64,000 bases of DNA from Halomonas elongata DSM 2581 (GTDB lineage Bacteria; Pseudomonadota; Gammaproteobacteria; Pseudomonadales; Halomonadaceae), in NCBI RefSeq assembly GCF_000196875.2, contig NC_014532.2, positions 3,410,001 through 3,474,000 of the forward strand. The letters run 5' to 3'. Positions 56,956-64,000 of the stretch are shown here, one piece after another. Made by a program: the position numbers and the translations under genes. The notes under the pieces were generated by a model. The model saw only the letters and a list, made by a program, of their open reading frames with translations. It had not been told where the DNA came from and made no database searches. Positions within the stretch are counted from its first letter, which is position 1. Every line of letters begins with the position of its first letter.

Positions 56956-57375
56956 CTACTCCGTTCCCAGCGCCACTCTCACTGCCTCCGGTACCGGCCG
57001 GGCCTGCAGACGCTGCGGGTCGTCCGGGTGCGGCCCCGCCCAGACACGAGTCACCGTGGCCTCCACGGCCAGGTCTGCGCCGCGATACAGGCGGTGGTGC
57101 ACGTCGAAGCTGCTGTTGCGGAACTCGGCAACTCGCGTCTCGATACGCACCTCATCGCCGAAGCGGCAGGGCGTCGTGAAACGGCTGTGCAGATCGACCA
57201 CCGGGTAGCCGAGCACGCCGAAACGTGCCTGCAGGGTCGTCAGGTCGAAGCCGGCCCTGGCGAACAACAAACAGGTCGCATGATCGAAGTAGGCCAGGTA
57301 GCGAGGATGGAAGACGATTCCCGCCGGGTCGCAGTCACCCCATTCGATGGAGCGGACATGAGAGTGGGTCAGCAT
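56956..57375 (-). CDS. 4-hydroxybenzoyl-CoA thioesterase-like hotdog protein
   Basis: 139 residues from the ATG at 57375 (GAGG 5 bases upstream); the frame extends to 57417 without support. E-W-G-D-C-D16-P-A-G-I-V-F-H-P-R-Y contains the catalytic aspartate of the Pseudomonas-type 4-hydroxybenzoyl-CoA thioesterase. It lies 22 bases after the CoA-ligase stop, so they share an operon. It should release 4-hydroxybenzoate or vanillate from aroyl-CoA, joining the CoA pathway to PobA and VanAB. Confidence 0.88.
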   Translation of the reverse strand: MLTHSHVRSIEWGDCDPAGIVFHPRYLAYFDHATCLLFARAGFDLTTLQARFGVLGYPVVDLHSRFTTPCRFGDEVRIETRVAEFRNSSFDVHHRLYRGADLAVEATVTRVWAGPHPDDPQRLQARPVPEAVRVALGTE

Positions 57376-57397
57376 GTAGTCCTCATCGGGCCCGGTT

Positions 57398-59236
57398 TCA
57401 ATCGAGTCGAAGCACATCCTCGGAAGGCTCGACGGCGTAGAGCGCGTCCACTAGATCTGCCCGGTTCTCGAGCACGGCCCGCTGGTTGATGGATCCCTTG
57501 TCGGTGGCCTCGTTGGCATCCAGGCGCGGCGGTTCGGCAAGCAGCATCGCCCGCCGTACCCGGCTGGCGCTGCCTGTGCTCTCGCTGTCCAGGTCACGCA
57601 ACAACTGCAGGAAACGTTCGCGCACCGGCTCGCTGGCCAGCACCGCGGCATTCTCGGCCCCGTTGCCCAGCCCCGCCAGTTCGCGGCACTTCGGCATATC
57701 CGGGAAGATCAGGATCGAGACATAGGAGCGGTCGAGTCCGGCGATCACCACATCCTTCACATGGGGAGCTCCAGCCTCGATGATTCGCGCGCGCAACGGG
57801 CCCACGCTGACCCAGGTGCCGGTATCCAGCTTGAAGTCCTCGGAGATACGCCCGTCGAAACGCATGCCGCGCTGAGGCTCGGCCGGGTCAATGAACTTGA
57901 CCGCGTCACCCAGGCAATAGAAGCCTTCGTCGTCGAAACTTCTGGCCGTCACCTCGGGCTGACGCCAATAGCCCGGCATCACGCTGGGCCCTTTCACCCG
58001 GCACTCCAGCTTGCTGCCGTTGGGCACCAGCTTGACCGTGACCCCGCGCGCCGGCAGCCCCACCACACCGGACTGCGATTCTTCCAGCGAGGCAAACATG
58101 GCCGAAGGCGCCGTCTCGGTCGCCCCCAGGCCGGTCAACATGCCTACCTTGCAGCCCAGGGTCTGGATGGCCAGGCGGTCGAGTTCGTCCCAGATATGCT
58201 GGGATAGCCCCGCCGCGGCGAAGAACATCAGGTTGAGACGGGAAAAGAAGGTTTCGCGCAGAGCGTCGTCGCGCTTCAGGTGGTCGACCAGGATCTCGAA
58301 GCCCTTGGGAACGTTGAAGTAGACGGTCGGCGCAATGTCGCGCAGATTGGCGATGGTCTTATCGAATTCGCCCGGTACCGGGCGGCCATCGTCGATATAG
58401 AGACTACCGCCGTTGTAGAGCACGATGCCGATATTGTGGTTGCCGCCAAAGGTATGGTTCCAGGGCAGCCAGTCCACCAGCACCGGCGGTTCGTCGCGCA
58501 GGAAGGGCATCTGGGCTGCCAGCATCTCCTGGTTGGCGCAGAGCATGCGATTGGTGTTGATGACCCCTTTGGGCATGCCGGTGGAACCGGAGGTGAACAG
58601 GAACTTGGCGATGGTATCGGGAGTGACGGTTGCATGGGCAGCATCGACCGCTTCGCTCACCGGTGTGTCCAGCAACTCGGCGAAAGCGCGCGCACCGGAG
58701 ATCGACCCGGGCTCCAGCGCCAGGCAGGTACCGTCATCGACCTGTACCGCCGCCAGGGCAGCGGCGAAGTCATCCGCCTGGTCGACCAGCACCATGCCCG
58801 GGGTCAGCAAGTCGGTGATATGACGTAGCTTGCCGAAGTCCTTGCTGACCAGTGAATAGGCAGGGGATATCGGCGCATAGGGGATTCCCACGTACATGGC
58901 CGCCATCGCCAGCAACAAGTGCTCGACGGAATTTCCGCTGAGGATAGCCAAGGGACGTTCGGCATTCAGGCCCGCATCGAGCAGCCCCTGGGCCAGGGAG
59001 CGAACCCTGGTCAGGGTCTCGGCATAGCTCAACCGCTGCCACTCGCCCGCCCCGTCGCGCTGCGCCACGAAACACCGATCGGGCGCCACCGCCGCCCAGT
59101 AATCCAGGCATCCCATCAGGGTTTCCGGATATTCGCCGAGCGGCTCTTCGACGCGCAGCAGTTGCACCCCGTCATCACGACGGGCCAGGTGGGCAGTCGC
59201 CGTTCCCAGACGGACATCGCGGAAGGAATCTAACAT
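57398..59236 (-). CDS. Feruloyl-CoA synthetase-like AMP-dependent ligase
   Basis: 612 residues. The ATP-binding P-loop is L-F-T-S-G-S-T-G-M-P-K-G-V, followed by G-L-G-A-T-E-T-A-P and the late D-G-R-I-S-E-D-F-K-L and D-K-G-S-I-N-Q-R-A lysine region. Length and the W-L-P-W-N-H-T-F-G-G block match feruloyl-CoA synthetases (Fcs). It activates hydroxycinnamates to CoA thioesters. First gene of an operon with the thioesterase, divergent from the MarR regulator with a shared operator. Chain-length or ring-substituent specificity cannot be read. Confidence 0.88.
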   Translation of the reverse strand: MLDSFRDVRLGTATAHLARRDDGVQLLRVEEPLGEYPETLMGCLDYWAAVAPDRCFVAQRDGAGEWQRLSYAETLTRVRSLAQGLLDAGLNAERPLAILSGNSVEHLLLAMAAMYVGIPYAPISPAYSLVSKDFGKLRHITDLLTPGMVLVDQADDFAAALAAVQVDDGTCLALEPGSISGARAFAELLDTPVSEAVDAAHATVTPDTIAKFLFTSGSTGMPKGVINTNRMLCANQEMLAAQMPFLRDEPPVLVDWLPWNHTFGGNHNIGIVLYNGGSLYIDDGRPVPGEFDKTIANLRDIAPTVYFNVPKGFEILVDHLKRDDALRETFFSRLNLMFFAAAGLSQHIWDELDRLAIQTLGCKVGMLTGLGATETAPSAMFASLEESQSGVVGLPARGVTVKLVPNGSKLECRVKGPSVMPGYWRQPEVTARSFDDEGFYCLGDAVKFIDPAEPQRGMRFDGRISEDFKLDTGTWVSVGPLRARIIEAGAPHVKDVVIAGLDRSYVSILIFPDMPKCRELAGLGNGAENAAVLASEPVRERFLQLLRDLDSESTGSASRVRRAMLLAEPPRLDANEATDKGSINQRAVLENRADLVDALYAVEPSEDVLRLD

Positions 59237-59333
59237 GATCGCACCCTGTCATTATGGTCATTGTCGAGAAGGGTCGACCTGCCCTACCCCGGGCGTCGAC
59301 GCCTTGGTAGCATGGACTTAAAGACTTCCACAA

Positions 59334-59354
59334 ATTGTTTACCACATAAACATT
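59334..59354. promoter_or_regulatory. Proposed MarR operator, site 4 (ligase/MarR divergent promoter)
   Basis: ATTGTT-N9-AACATT lies in the 159-base gap between the CoA ligase and the MarR gene, placed to control both. One arm base differs from the best site (3). Autoregulation is expected for this family. Confidence 0.72.
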
Positions 59355-59395
59355 CTTAGTATTAAACATTGGTCTACAGCAATCAGGACAGCCAC

Positions 59396-59854
59396 ATGCA
59401 CAGCGACGACAAGAACGGAATCGACTACTCGATGCTGCAGTCGCGCCTCGGCTACAAGCTGAGGCGCGCCCAACTGGTCTACTTCGACGTTTTCTCCGAA
59501 GCGTGCGCTCAGGAGGGCATCACCCCGGGGCTGTTCGGCATCCTCGCTATCGTCTACCACAACCCGGGGCTCACCCAGACGGCCGTATCGAACGCCCTGG
59601 ATGTGGACCGCTCCGCCATGGTCGCGGCCATCGACAAGCTGGAAGGCATGGAGGTGGTGGAACGCCGGAAATCGAAACATGACCGCCGCTCTTACGCCCT
59701 GTACCTGACGGAGAAAGGCAAGGCCTTCACGGAGCGCCTCGACCGTCAGGTGAATGAAGGCGAGTCGGCCTTCGACAGCTTCCTGTCGGAAGAGGAGCGT
59801 CGGTGGCTGCTGGATACCCTGGATCGGATCATCCAGGCCAGAAAAGGAGGGTGA
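59396..59854 (+). CDS. MarR-family regulator of the CoA-dependent aromatic pathway
   Basis: 152 residues from the ATG at 59396 (AGGA 7 bases upstream). Winged helix: L-T-Q-T-A-V-S-N-A-L-D-V-D-R-S-A-M-V-A-A-I-D-K-L-E, with wing K-S-K-H-D-R-R-S-Y-A-L-Y-L-T-E-K-G. Divergent pairing with a feruloyl-CoA synthetase-like gene resembles HcaR/FerC-type repressors, which are released by hydroxycinnamoyl-CoA. Four matching dyads in this window are its probable targets. Confidence 0.87.
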   Translation: MHSDDKNGIDYSMLQSRLGYKLRRAQLVYFDVFSEACAQEGITPGLFGILAIVYHNPGLTQTAVSNALDVDRSAMVAAIDKLEGMEVVERRKSKHDRRSYALYLTEKGKAFTERLDRQVNEGESAFDSFLSEEERRWLLDTLDRIIQARKGG

Positions 59855-59989
59855 GAGGGCTCTCGGCGCCAAGGGCATGCCTGGCACCTGCTTGCTTTCC
59901 CCGGCGTTGCCGCCTCACATCTCGCTGAGCCGCCGCGGGCCACAGCGCACATGGCCGGATCGGGAGACCAGGGCAGCCATGCAAACGCT

Positions 59990-60010
59990 CGGGCCCCGTC
60001 GCAGGGCCCG
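59990..60010. terminator. Hairpin between convergent marR and pcaG
   Basis: CGGGCCC (59990-59996) pairs with GGGCCCG (60004-60010) around a 7-base loop in the 192-base convergent gap. No T run is present; likely a weak bidirectional terminator. Confidence 0.5.
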
Positions 60011-60046
60011 ATGACTACCGTGGCATTCGCTCATGAAGCGGGGCGT

Positions 60047-60679
60047 CTAGAAATCGAAGAACACCGTCTCGCCTTCGCCCTGCAGGCGGATATCGAAGCG
60101 ATAACGCACCTTGCCGTCGACTTCCTCGCGCTTGGCGATCAGGGTCTGGCGACGTGTCGGCGACTCGATGGCACCCAGCACGGGACAGGCGGCATTGGCC
60201 TCGACCTCGTCCTCGAAATAGAGACGGGTCTGCAAGTGAATGTTGATGCCTCGGGCGAAGACCGCCAGGTTGATGTGCGGAGCCATCACCTTGCCGTCGC
60301 CGCGGGCCACGGGACCGGGCTTGATGGTGGTCAGCGACCACTCGCTGTTGCCCTCGGCAGTGGTGGCGGTCCGGCCGAAGCTGTTGAACGCTTTCTGCAG
60401 GTCGAACGCCGGCTGATACTGCCCGCTGGCATCGGCCTGCCAGGCCTCCAGCAGGGCATCGCGCACCGGATCGCCATTTCCGTCGATCACGGTGCCGATC
60501 ACTTCGATATGCTCACCCTCGGCCTCGGGCTTGGCCATCCGGCTCCAGATTTCCTCATCGCGCTCGGGCAGGCCAGCCACGTCCAGGGCCAGGCCGATGT
60601 GCACATAGGGCCCGGCAGTCTGGGACGCGGTCTCGCGCAGCATCAGCTCGCTGCAAGGCTGGGAATTCGGCTGTCGCAT
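60047..60679 (-). CDS. pcaG: Protocatechuate 3,4-dioxygenase, alpha subunit
   Basis: 210 residues. Opening E-T-A-S-Q-T-A-G-P-Y-V-H-I-G, then A-L-L-E-A-W-Q-A-D-A-S-G-Q-Y and A-P-H-I-N-L-A-V-F-A-R-G match PcaG, which lacks the full iron site. GGGGAG lies 8 bases before the ATG at 60679; an in-frame GTG overlaps the pcaH stop. With PcaH it cleaves protocatechuate to 3-carboxy-cis,cis-muconate. Last gene of the pcaHG pair. Confidence 0.94.
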   Translation of the reverse strand: MRQPNSQPCSELMLRETASQTAGPYVHIGLALDVAGLPERDEEIWSRMAKPEAEGEHIEVIGTVIDGNGDPVRDALLEAWQADASGQYQPAFDLQKAFNSFGRTATTAEGNSEWSLTTIKPGPVARGDGKVMAPHINLAVFARGINIHLQTRLYFEDEVEANAACPVLGAIESPTRRQTLIAKREEVDGKVRYRFDIRLQGEGETVFFDF

Positions 60680-60693
60680 GGTCTCGGCTCCCC

Positions 60694-61434
60694 TCACTGA
60701 TTCTCGAAGTAGGTTTGAAGCTCGCCCCGTACCACCAGGTCGAACCGATACGCCAGGCAGTCCATGGGACGGCTGCGCGCCATGTCGAGACGGCCGATCA
60801 TGGTCTCGACGGCCTCGGGGTCCTTGAGGGTCTGCACGATCGGGCAGAGCGGAATCAGCGGGTCACCTTCGAAATACATCTGGGTGATCAGACGGGTGGA
60901 AATCGATGGGCCCATCACCGACACGTGGATGTGCGCCGGGCGCCAGGTATTGATGCCGTTGCCCCACGGATAGGGGCCGGGCTTGATGGTGCGAAAACGA
61001 TACCAGCCCTGCTCGTCGGTGAGGCAACGCCCCACGCCACCGAAATTGGGGTCCAGCGGTGCCAGGTAGCCATCCTTCTTGTGGCGATAGCGACCGCCGG
61101 CATTGGCCTGCCACATCTCCACCAGGGTATGCGGGACCGGCTTGCCGAACTGATCGACCACCCGGCCGAACAGGATGATGCGCTCGCCCACCGGCAGGCC
61201 CGCCGCTCCTGCCAGGGCGGGGTCCTCGCGGAAGTTCATCAGCAGGTCGTTATCATGGGGCCCCATGCGCAGCTGGCGAAAATCCGGCCCGGTCAGTTCG
61301 GAGACGCTGGACGTCTGCAGGCTGACCAGCGCCTGGCTCGGCGAACGAGCCACGGAGGTCTTGTAGCCGGGGGCATAGGCCGGTGGATGCCAGTCACGGT
61401 CGCGCTCCACGAAGCGTTTGTTATCGTCTTGCAT
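60694..61434 (-). CDS. pcaH: Protocatechuate 3,4-dioxygenase, beta subunit
   Basis: 246 residues from the ATG at 61434. The ferric ligands are Y116 (G-G-R-Y-R-H), Y155 (P-G-P-Y-P-W), H168 and H170 (P-A-H-I-H), with the same 39-13-2 spacing as the Pseudomonas enzyme. The longer frame upstream runs into the intergenic region and is not needed. It follows pcaQ with a 116-base gap that starts with a PcaQ-type box. All catalytic residues are intact. Confidence 0.95.
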   Translation of the reverse strand: MQDDNKRFVERDRDWHPPAYAPGYKTSVARSPSQALVSLQTSSVSELTGPDFRQLRMGPHDNDLLMNFREDPALAGAAGLPVGERIILFGRVVDQFGKPVPHTLVEMWQANAGGRYRHKKDGYLAPLDPNFGGVGRCLTDEQGWYRFRTIKPGPYPWGNGINTWRPAHIHVSVMGPSISTRLITQMYFEGDPLIPLCPIVQTLKDPEAVETMIGRLDMARSRPMDCLAYRFDLVVRGELQTYFENQ

Positions 61435-61550
61435 CTTGGTGTCTCTTGCTGGCTGACAGAAGGCGACGCACCGCACCCGGCGGCTCGTCGGCCAATGATC
61501 GCAGTGTGGCGGCTGACCGTCAGGCTGCCAATTGACGTCTCGGCGAGAGG

Positions 61551-62483
61551 TCATAACCTAGTGGTTATGGACTCGGCAGCCACCTCGCGCAGTACCTCGC
61601 AGAATCCTTCCAGCGCCAGCGAGGGCTCCATGCTGGCGTTGGTGCATAACCCCACCGAACCGCCCTGCTGTTCCAGCCGCAGCGCCAGCTCGACGACACG
61701 GCCGGCCTCGAGATCGTCGATCACCGCTTCTCTCGGGGCCACCCAGATAGCGTCGCCATCCTGCGTGTAACGGTGACTGATCGGCAGCGACAGGGTTTCC
61801 AGCAGTTGAACGGGCAAGTCCAGCGAGTGGCGCACGCAGAAGCTGTCGACCTGCTGGCGCAGCGTGGTCTGCGGCGGCGGAATCACCCAGGGGAATTCGA
61901 TCAGCCGACTGGGTGCCAGCGGCTCGATACCGGCCAGGGGATGGCCGGCACGCACCACCAGCACCAACGGCTCGTAGTAGAGATGCTCGAAGGTCAGGTC
62001 GCGGATCTCGCGCGCCTCGGTCATGCGCCCCACCACCAGATCGAGTTCACCGAGGCGCAGTTGAGAAAGCAGGAAGGCACTGCGGCCGGTCACCACATTG
62101 ACGCCGACCCGATCCGCCGATTGGGAGGCCTGCCAACGCCGAATCGACATGGGCAGCAACCGGCTCTCCACGGTGGACAGCGCCCCCACGCGCAACCAGC
62201 GCGCGCCCTGATGGGCATCGCCGACCGCGCTGATGCCTTCTTCCAGCGTTCGGATCGCCGGCCCGGCATGACGCAAGAACGTCAGTCCCGACTGGCTCAA
62301 CGCCACGCCCTGGGCACCACGCGCGAAGAGCTCGGTTCCCAGGATGTCCTCGAGTTCGCGGATGGTCTTGGACACCCCGGGCTGGGTGATCGCCAGGCTC
62401 TCGGCGGCACGCGCGAAACTGCGATGCTTGGCGACCTCGAGAAAAGCCTGGAGATGGCGCAGCTTGATACGCGGGCTCAACAC
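61551..62483 (-). CDS. pcaQ: LysR-family pca regulator
   Basis: 310 residues starting at a GTG with GGAGG 5 bases upstream. [14 protein letters not shown] and [14 protein letters not shown] are the LysR helix-turn-helix; the pattern is that of PcaQ. It is co-directional with pcaD-pcaC and pcaHG rather than divergent, as in rhizobia. Its own last codons contain an ATAACC-N4-GGTTAT site. Confidence 0.9.
   Translation of the reverse strand: MLSPRIKLRHLQAFLEVAKHRSFARAAESLAITQPGVSKTIRELEDILGTELFARGAQGVALSQSGLTFLRHAGPAIRTLEEGISAVGDAHQGARWLRVGALSTVESRLLPMSIRRWQASQSADRVGVNVVTGRSAFLLSQLRLGELDLVVGRMTEAREIRDLTFEHLYYEPLVLVVRAGHPLAGIEPLAPSRLIEFPWVIPPPQTTLRQQVDSFCVRHSLDLPVQLLETLSLPISHRYTQDGDAIWVAPREAVIDDLEAGRVVELALRLEQQGGSVGLCTNASMEPSLALEGFCEVLREVAAESITTRL
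61553..61568 (-). promoter_or_regulatory. PcaQ-type box within the end of pcaQ
   Basis: ATAACC-N4-GGTTAT, perfect arms, overlaps the last codons and stop of pcaQ and lies about 120 bases upstream of pcaH. It matches the PcaQ motif described in Sinorhizobium (ATAACC-N4-GGTTAA), so it probably activates pcaHG. Confidence 0.8.
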
Positions 62484-62547
62484 ACCTCAGCCTCCCGTTT
62501 GTGTCCGACTATCCAACGCCACGCCCCCGACACGGCCGATCGTGTCC

Positions 62548-63747
62548 TCATTCCCGGGTCTCGCCCCAGCCGAGTTGCTTGGCCAAGGCGAAGGCGTGGT
62601 TGGCCGCCGGCACACCGCCGTAGACCGCCACATGCATCAGCACCTGGCGTAGCTGGGCTTCGCTGAGGCCGATGCGCTTGGCCGTCTTGAGATGCAGCTC
62701 CAGCTCCTCGCGTCCCAGGGCGGCCAGGATGCCGGTGGTGATCATGCTGCGCTCGGCCCGGGTCAGGTCGCCGTTGCCCCACAGTTCGCCCCAGGCGAGG
62801 CGGGTTATCATCTGCTGGAAAGGGGCATCCAGCGAAGTGGCGTTCTCGGTCGAGCGCGCCACGTGCGCCTCACCCAGCACCTGCTTGCGGGTCTCGAGTC
62901 CCTCGGCATAGGCCACGCCCTGCTCGCCGACCCGGGAGCGATCCGGGGCCATCCACAGCAGCAGTCGCTTGGCGAGCGCCTCGGAAAACTCCACCGAAGG
63001 CACATGCCCCAGGTTCTCGATGATCTCCAGCGGCGCACCGCCGCACTCGGCCGCCAGGGCTTGCAGAGTCTCGGGCGGCGTCGCCATATCCTCGCTCCCG
63101 CCAAGCAGGTGCACGTCGACTCCCCCGGGCTGGGAACAAGCAGCCTTGAGCTTGCCGCGGAAGTCGGTGCGACCGAGCATTTCACAGAGCCGGGCATAGG
63201 ATTCGGCATCGCCACGCCCCATGATGGTTCGCCAGCCCTCTGCCAGCGCCGGGTCGCGCTTGATCAGGTCGGCAGCGAACCAGCGCGGCACGATCTCTCC
63301 GGACAACGCCGCCAGGCCCTCGTCGCGCACCCGGCCCGCTCGTGTGTTCCACAGCTCGGCGTTGCCGATCACCGCCCCGGTGTTGGTCAGGACCGCCGAC
63401 AACAAGCGATCGGCATGCTCGGAGAGCAATTGCTTGCCGATGACGCCGCCGATGGAGGTGCCGACGAAGTGGAAGCGCGTGTCGCCGGCCCGCTCAACCA
63501 GCGCCAGAGCATCGGCGGCCAGCGCGGCCGGGGTGATATCGCCACCATCTGCTGGCCAGGCCTCACTGGCACCATGGCCCGGCAGATCCCAGGTCAGCAC
63601 CCGATAACGCGGCAGTAATGCCGGCAGAACGTCGTCCCACACCGCCTGGGTCATGCCCAGCGGATGCGCCAGGATCACCAGCGGATTGGCCTCGGCGCCC
63701 AGCAGACGATAGGCAACGTTGCGTCCGTTGACGTTGATAAAAGCCAT
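62548..63747 (-). CDS. pcaL: Fused 3-oxoadipate enol-lactonase / 4-carboxymuconolactone decarboxylase
   Basis: 399 residues joining two enzymes. Residues 1 to about 262 are an alpha/beta hydrolase with nucleophile S98 (G-T-S98-I-G-G) and late histidine in N-L-G-H-V, matching PcaD. Residues about 275-399 are a carboxymuconolactone decarboxylase (R-K-Q-V-L-G-E-A-H-V, then G-E-L-W-G-N-G-D-L and H-V-A-V-Y-G-G-V-P-A-A-N-H), matching PcaC. The fusion is called PcaL in actinobacteria. It performs two sequential steps to 3-oxoadipate. pcaB is not in the window. Confidence 0.92.
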   Translation of the reverse strand: MAFINVNGRNVAYRLLGAEANPLVILAHPLGMTQAVWDDVLPALLPRYRVLTWDLPGHGASEAWPADGGDITPAALAADALALVERAGDTRFHFVGTSIGGVIGKQLLSEHADRLLSAVLTNTGAVIGNAELWNTRAGRVRDEGLAALSGEIVPRWFAADLIKRDPALAEGWRTIMGRGDAESYARLCEMLGRTDFRGKLKAACSQPGGVDVHLLGGSEDMATPPETLQALAAECGGAPLEIIENLGHVPSVEFSEALAKRLLLWMAPDRSRVGEQGVAYAEGLETRKQVLGEAHVARSTENATSLDAPFQQMITRLAWGELWGNGDLTRAERSMITTGILAALGREELELHLKTAKRIGLSEAQLRQVLMHVAVYGGVPAANHAFALAKQLGWGETRE

Positions 63748-63773
63748 GACTGACTCCTTGCTTGAAAGCGGAA

Positions 63774-64000
63774 CTAGCCGAATACGGCCAATGCGACGAA
63801 AGTGCTGACAATGGCGATGCCGGAAATCCCCAACCAGATCACCAGGTATCCCATGATGTCGCGTGCCGACAGGCCCGCTACACCCAACAGCGGAAGCGCC
63901 CAGAAGGGCTGGATCTGATTGGTCCAGCCATCTCCCCAGGTGAACGCCATGATGGTTTGCGCCGGATCAGCCCCCAATGCCGCGGCCGCTTCCATCATGA
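63774..64000 (-). CDS. AtoE-type short-chain fatty acid transporter (partial, N-terminus off the right edge)
   Basis: The last 75 codons before the stop are visible. F-T-W-G-D-G-W-T-N-Q-I-Q-P-F-W-A-L-P-L-L-G is diagnostic of the AtoE family (PF02667), followed by two hydrophobic helices. It lies 26 bases upstream of pcaL on the same strand, so the transporter may be cotranscribed and handle a pathway acid such as 3-oxoadipate or an aromatic acid. The true start is beyond the edge. Confidence 0.82.
   Translation of the reverse strand, partial: MMEAAAALGADPAQTIMAFTWGDGWTNQIQPFWALPLLGVAGLSARDIMGYLVIWLGISGIAIVSTFVALAVFG

Overview
The window looks like a chromosomal segment from a GC-rich, aerobic, metabolically versatile gammaproteobacterium. 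The mix of TRAP uptake systems, class III aminotransferase and aldehyde dehydrogenase sets, an NhaC-type antiporter, DcaP-like porin and protocatechuate-centred aromatic catabolism resembles Halomonadaceae (Halomonas and relatives). That placement is an inference from gene content and style, not a search result. I saw no rRNA, tRNA, CRISPR array, prophage or transposase.

Left third (1-29500), mostly housekeeping and accessory genes. It opens with a DNA-repair pair: a Rad3/DinG-type Fe-S helicase running off the left edge, overlapping a FAN1-like VRR-NUC nuclease. Then come an aspartyl protease, a flavin reductase, an Atg22-type MFS transporter, an ATP-grasp/CocE-hydrolase operon, a TelA-type block, a LuxR-family regulator and a DUF2182/DUF1326 pair. 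14359-23573 is an amine-catabolic block: exported amidohydrolase, PuuC-like aldehyde dehydrogenase (ALDH) and M20 N-carbamoyl-type hydrolase on one strand; class III aminotransferase, NhaC-type transporter and agmatine deiminase on the other. Together they suggest an agmatine route through carbamoylated intermediates. An A/T-richer insert (26433-28609) carries a LysR regulator and a cellulase-like TIM-barrel protein.

Middle and right (29670-64000), an aromatic-acid catabolic supercluster converging on protocatechuate: pobA/pobR (4-hydroxybenzoate); a benzoylformate decarboxylase, ALDH and TRAP binding-protein operon under a LysR regulator; a complete TRAP transporter; vanR/vanAB with another TRAP binding protein; then a MarR-controlled CoA-dependent side-chain pathway (enoyl-CoA hydratase, SDR dehydrogenase, acyl-CoA dehydrogenase, porin, thiolase, CoA-transferase, TRAP transporter, hydroxybenzoyl-CoA-type thioesterase, feruloyl-CoA-synthetase-like ligase). 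Finally pcaG, pcaH, pcaQ and a fused pcaD-pcaC gene carry out protocatechuate ring cleavage and lower-pathway steps, next to the end of an AtoE-type transporter.

How it fits together: hydroxycinnamates are probably activated to CoA thioesters, shortened by a beta-oxidation-like cycle and released as 4-hydroxybenzoate or vanillate. PobA and VanAB convert these to protocatechuate, which PcaHG opens. Aryl-glyoxylates enter through the decarboxylase/ALDH branch. Four promoters of the CoA pathway carry the same dyad, ATTGTT-N9-AACA(A/G/T)(A/T), which I propose as the operator of the MarR protein at 59396. VanR-type (TGGATCCA) and PcaQ-type (ATAACC-N4-GGTTAT) boxes are also visible. Three TRAP binding proteins of one subfamily share a single membrane module.
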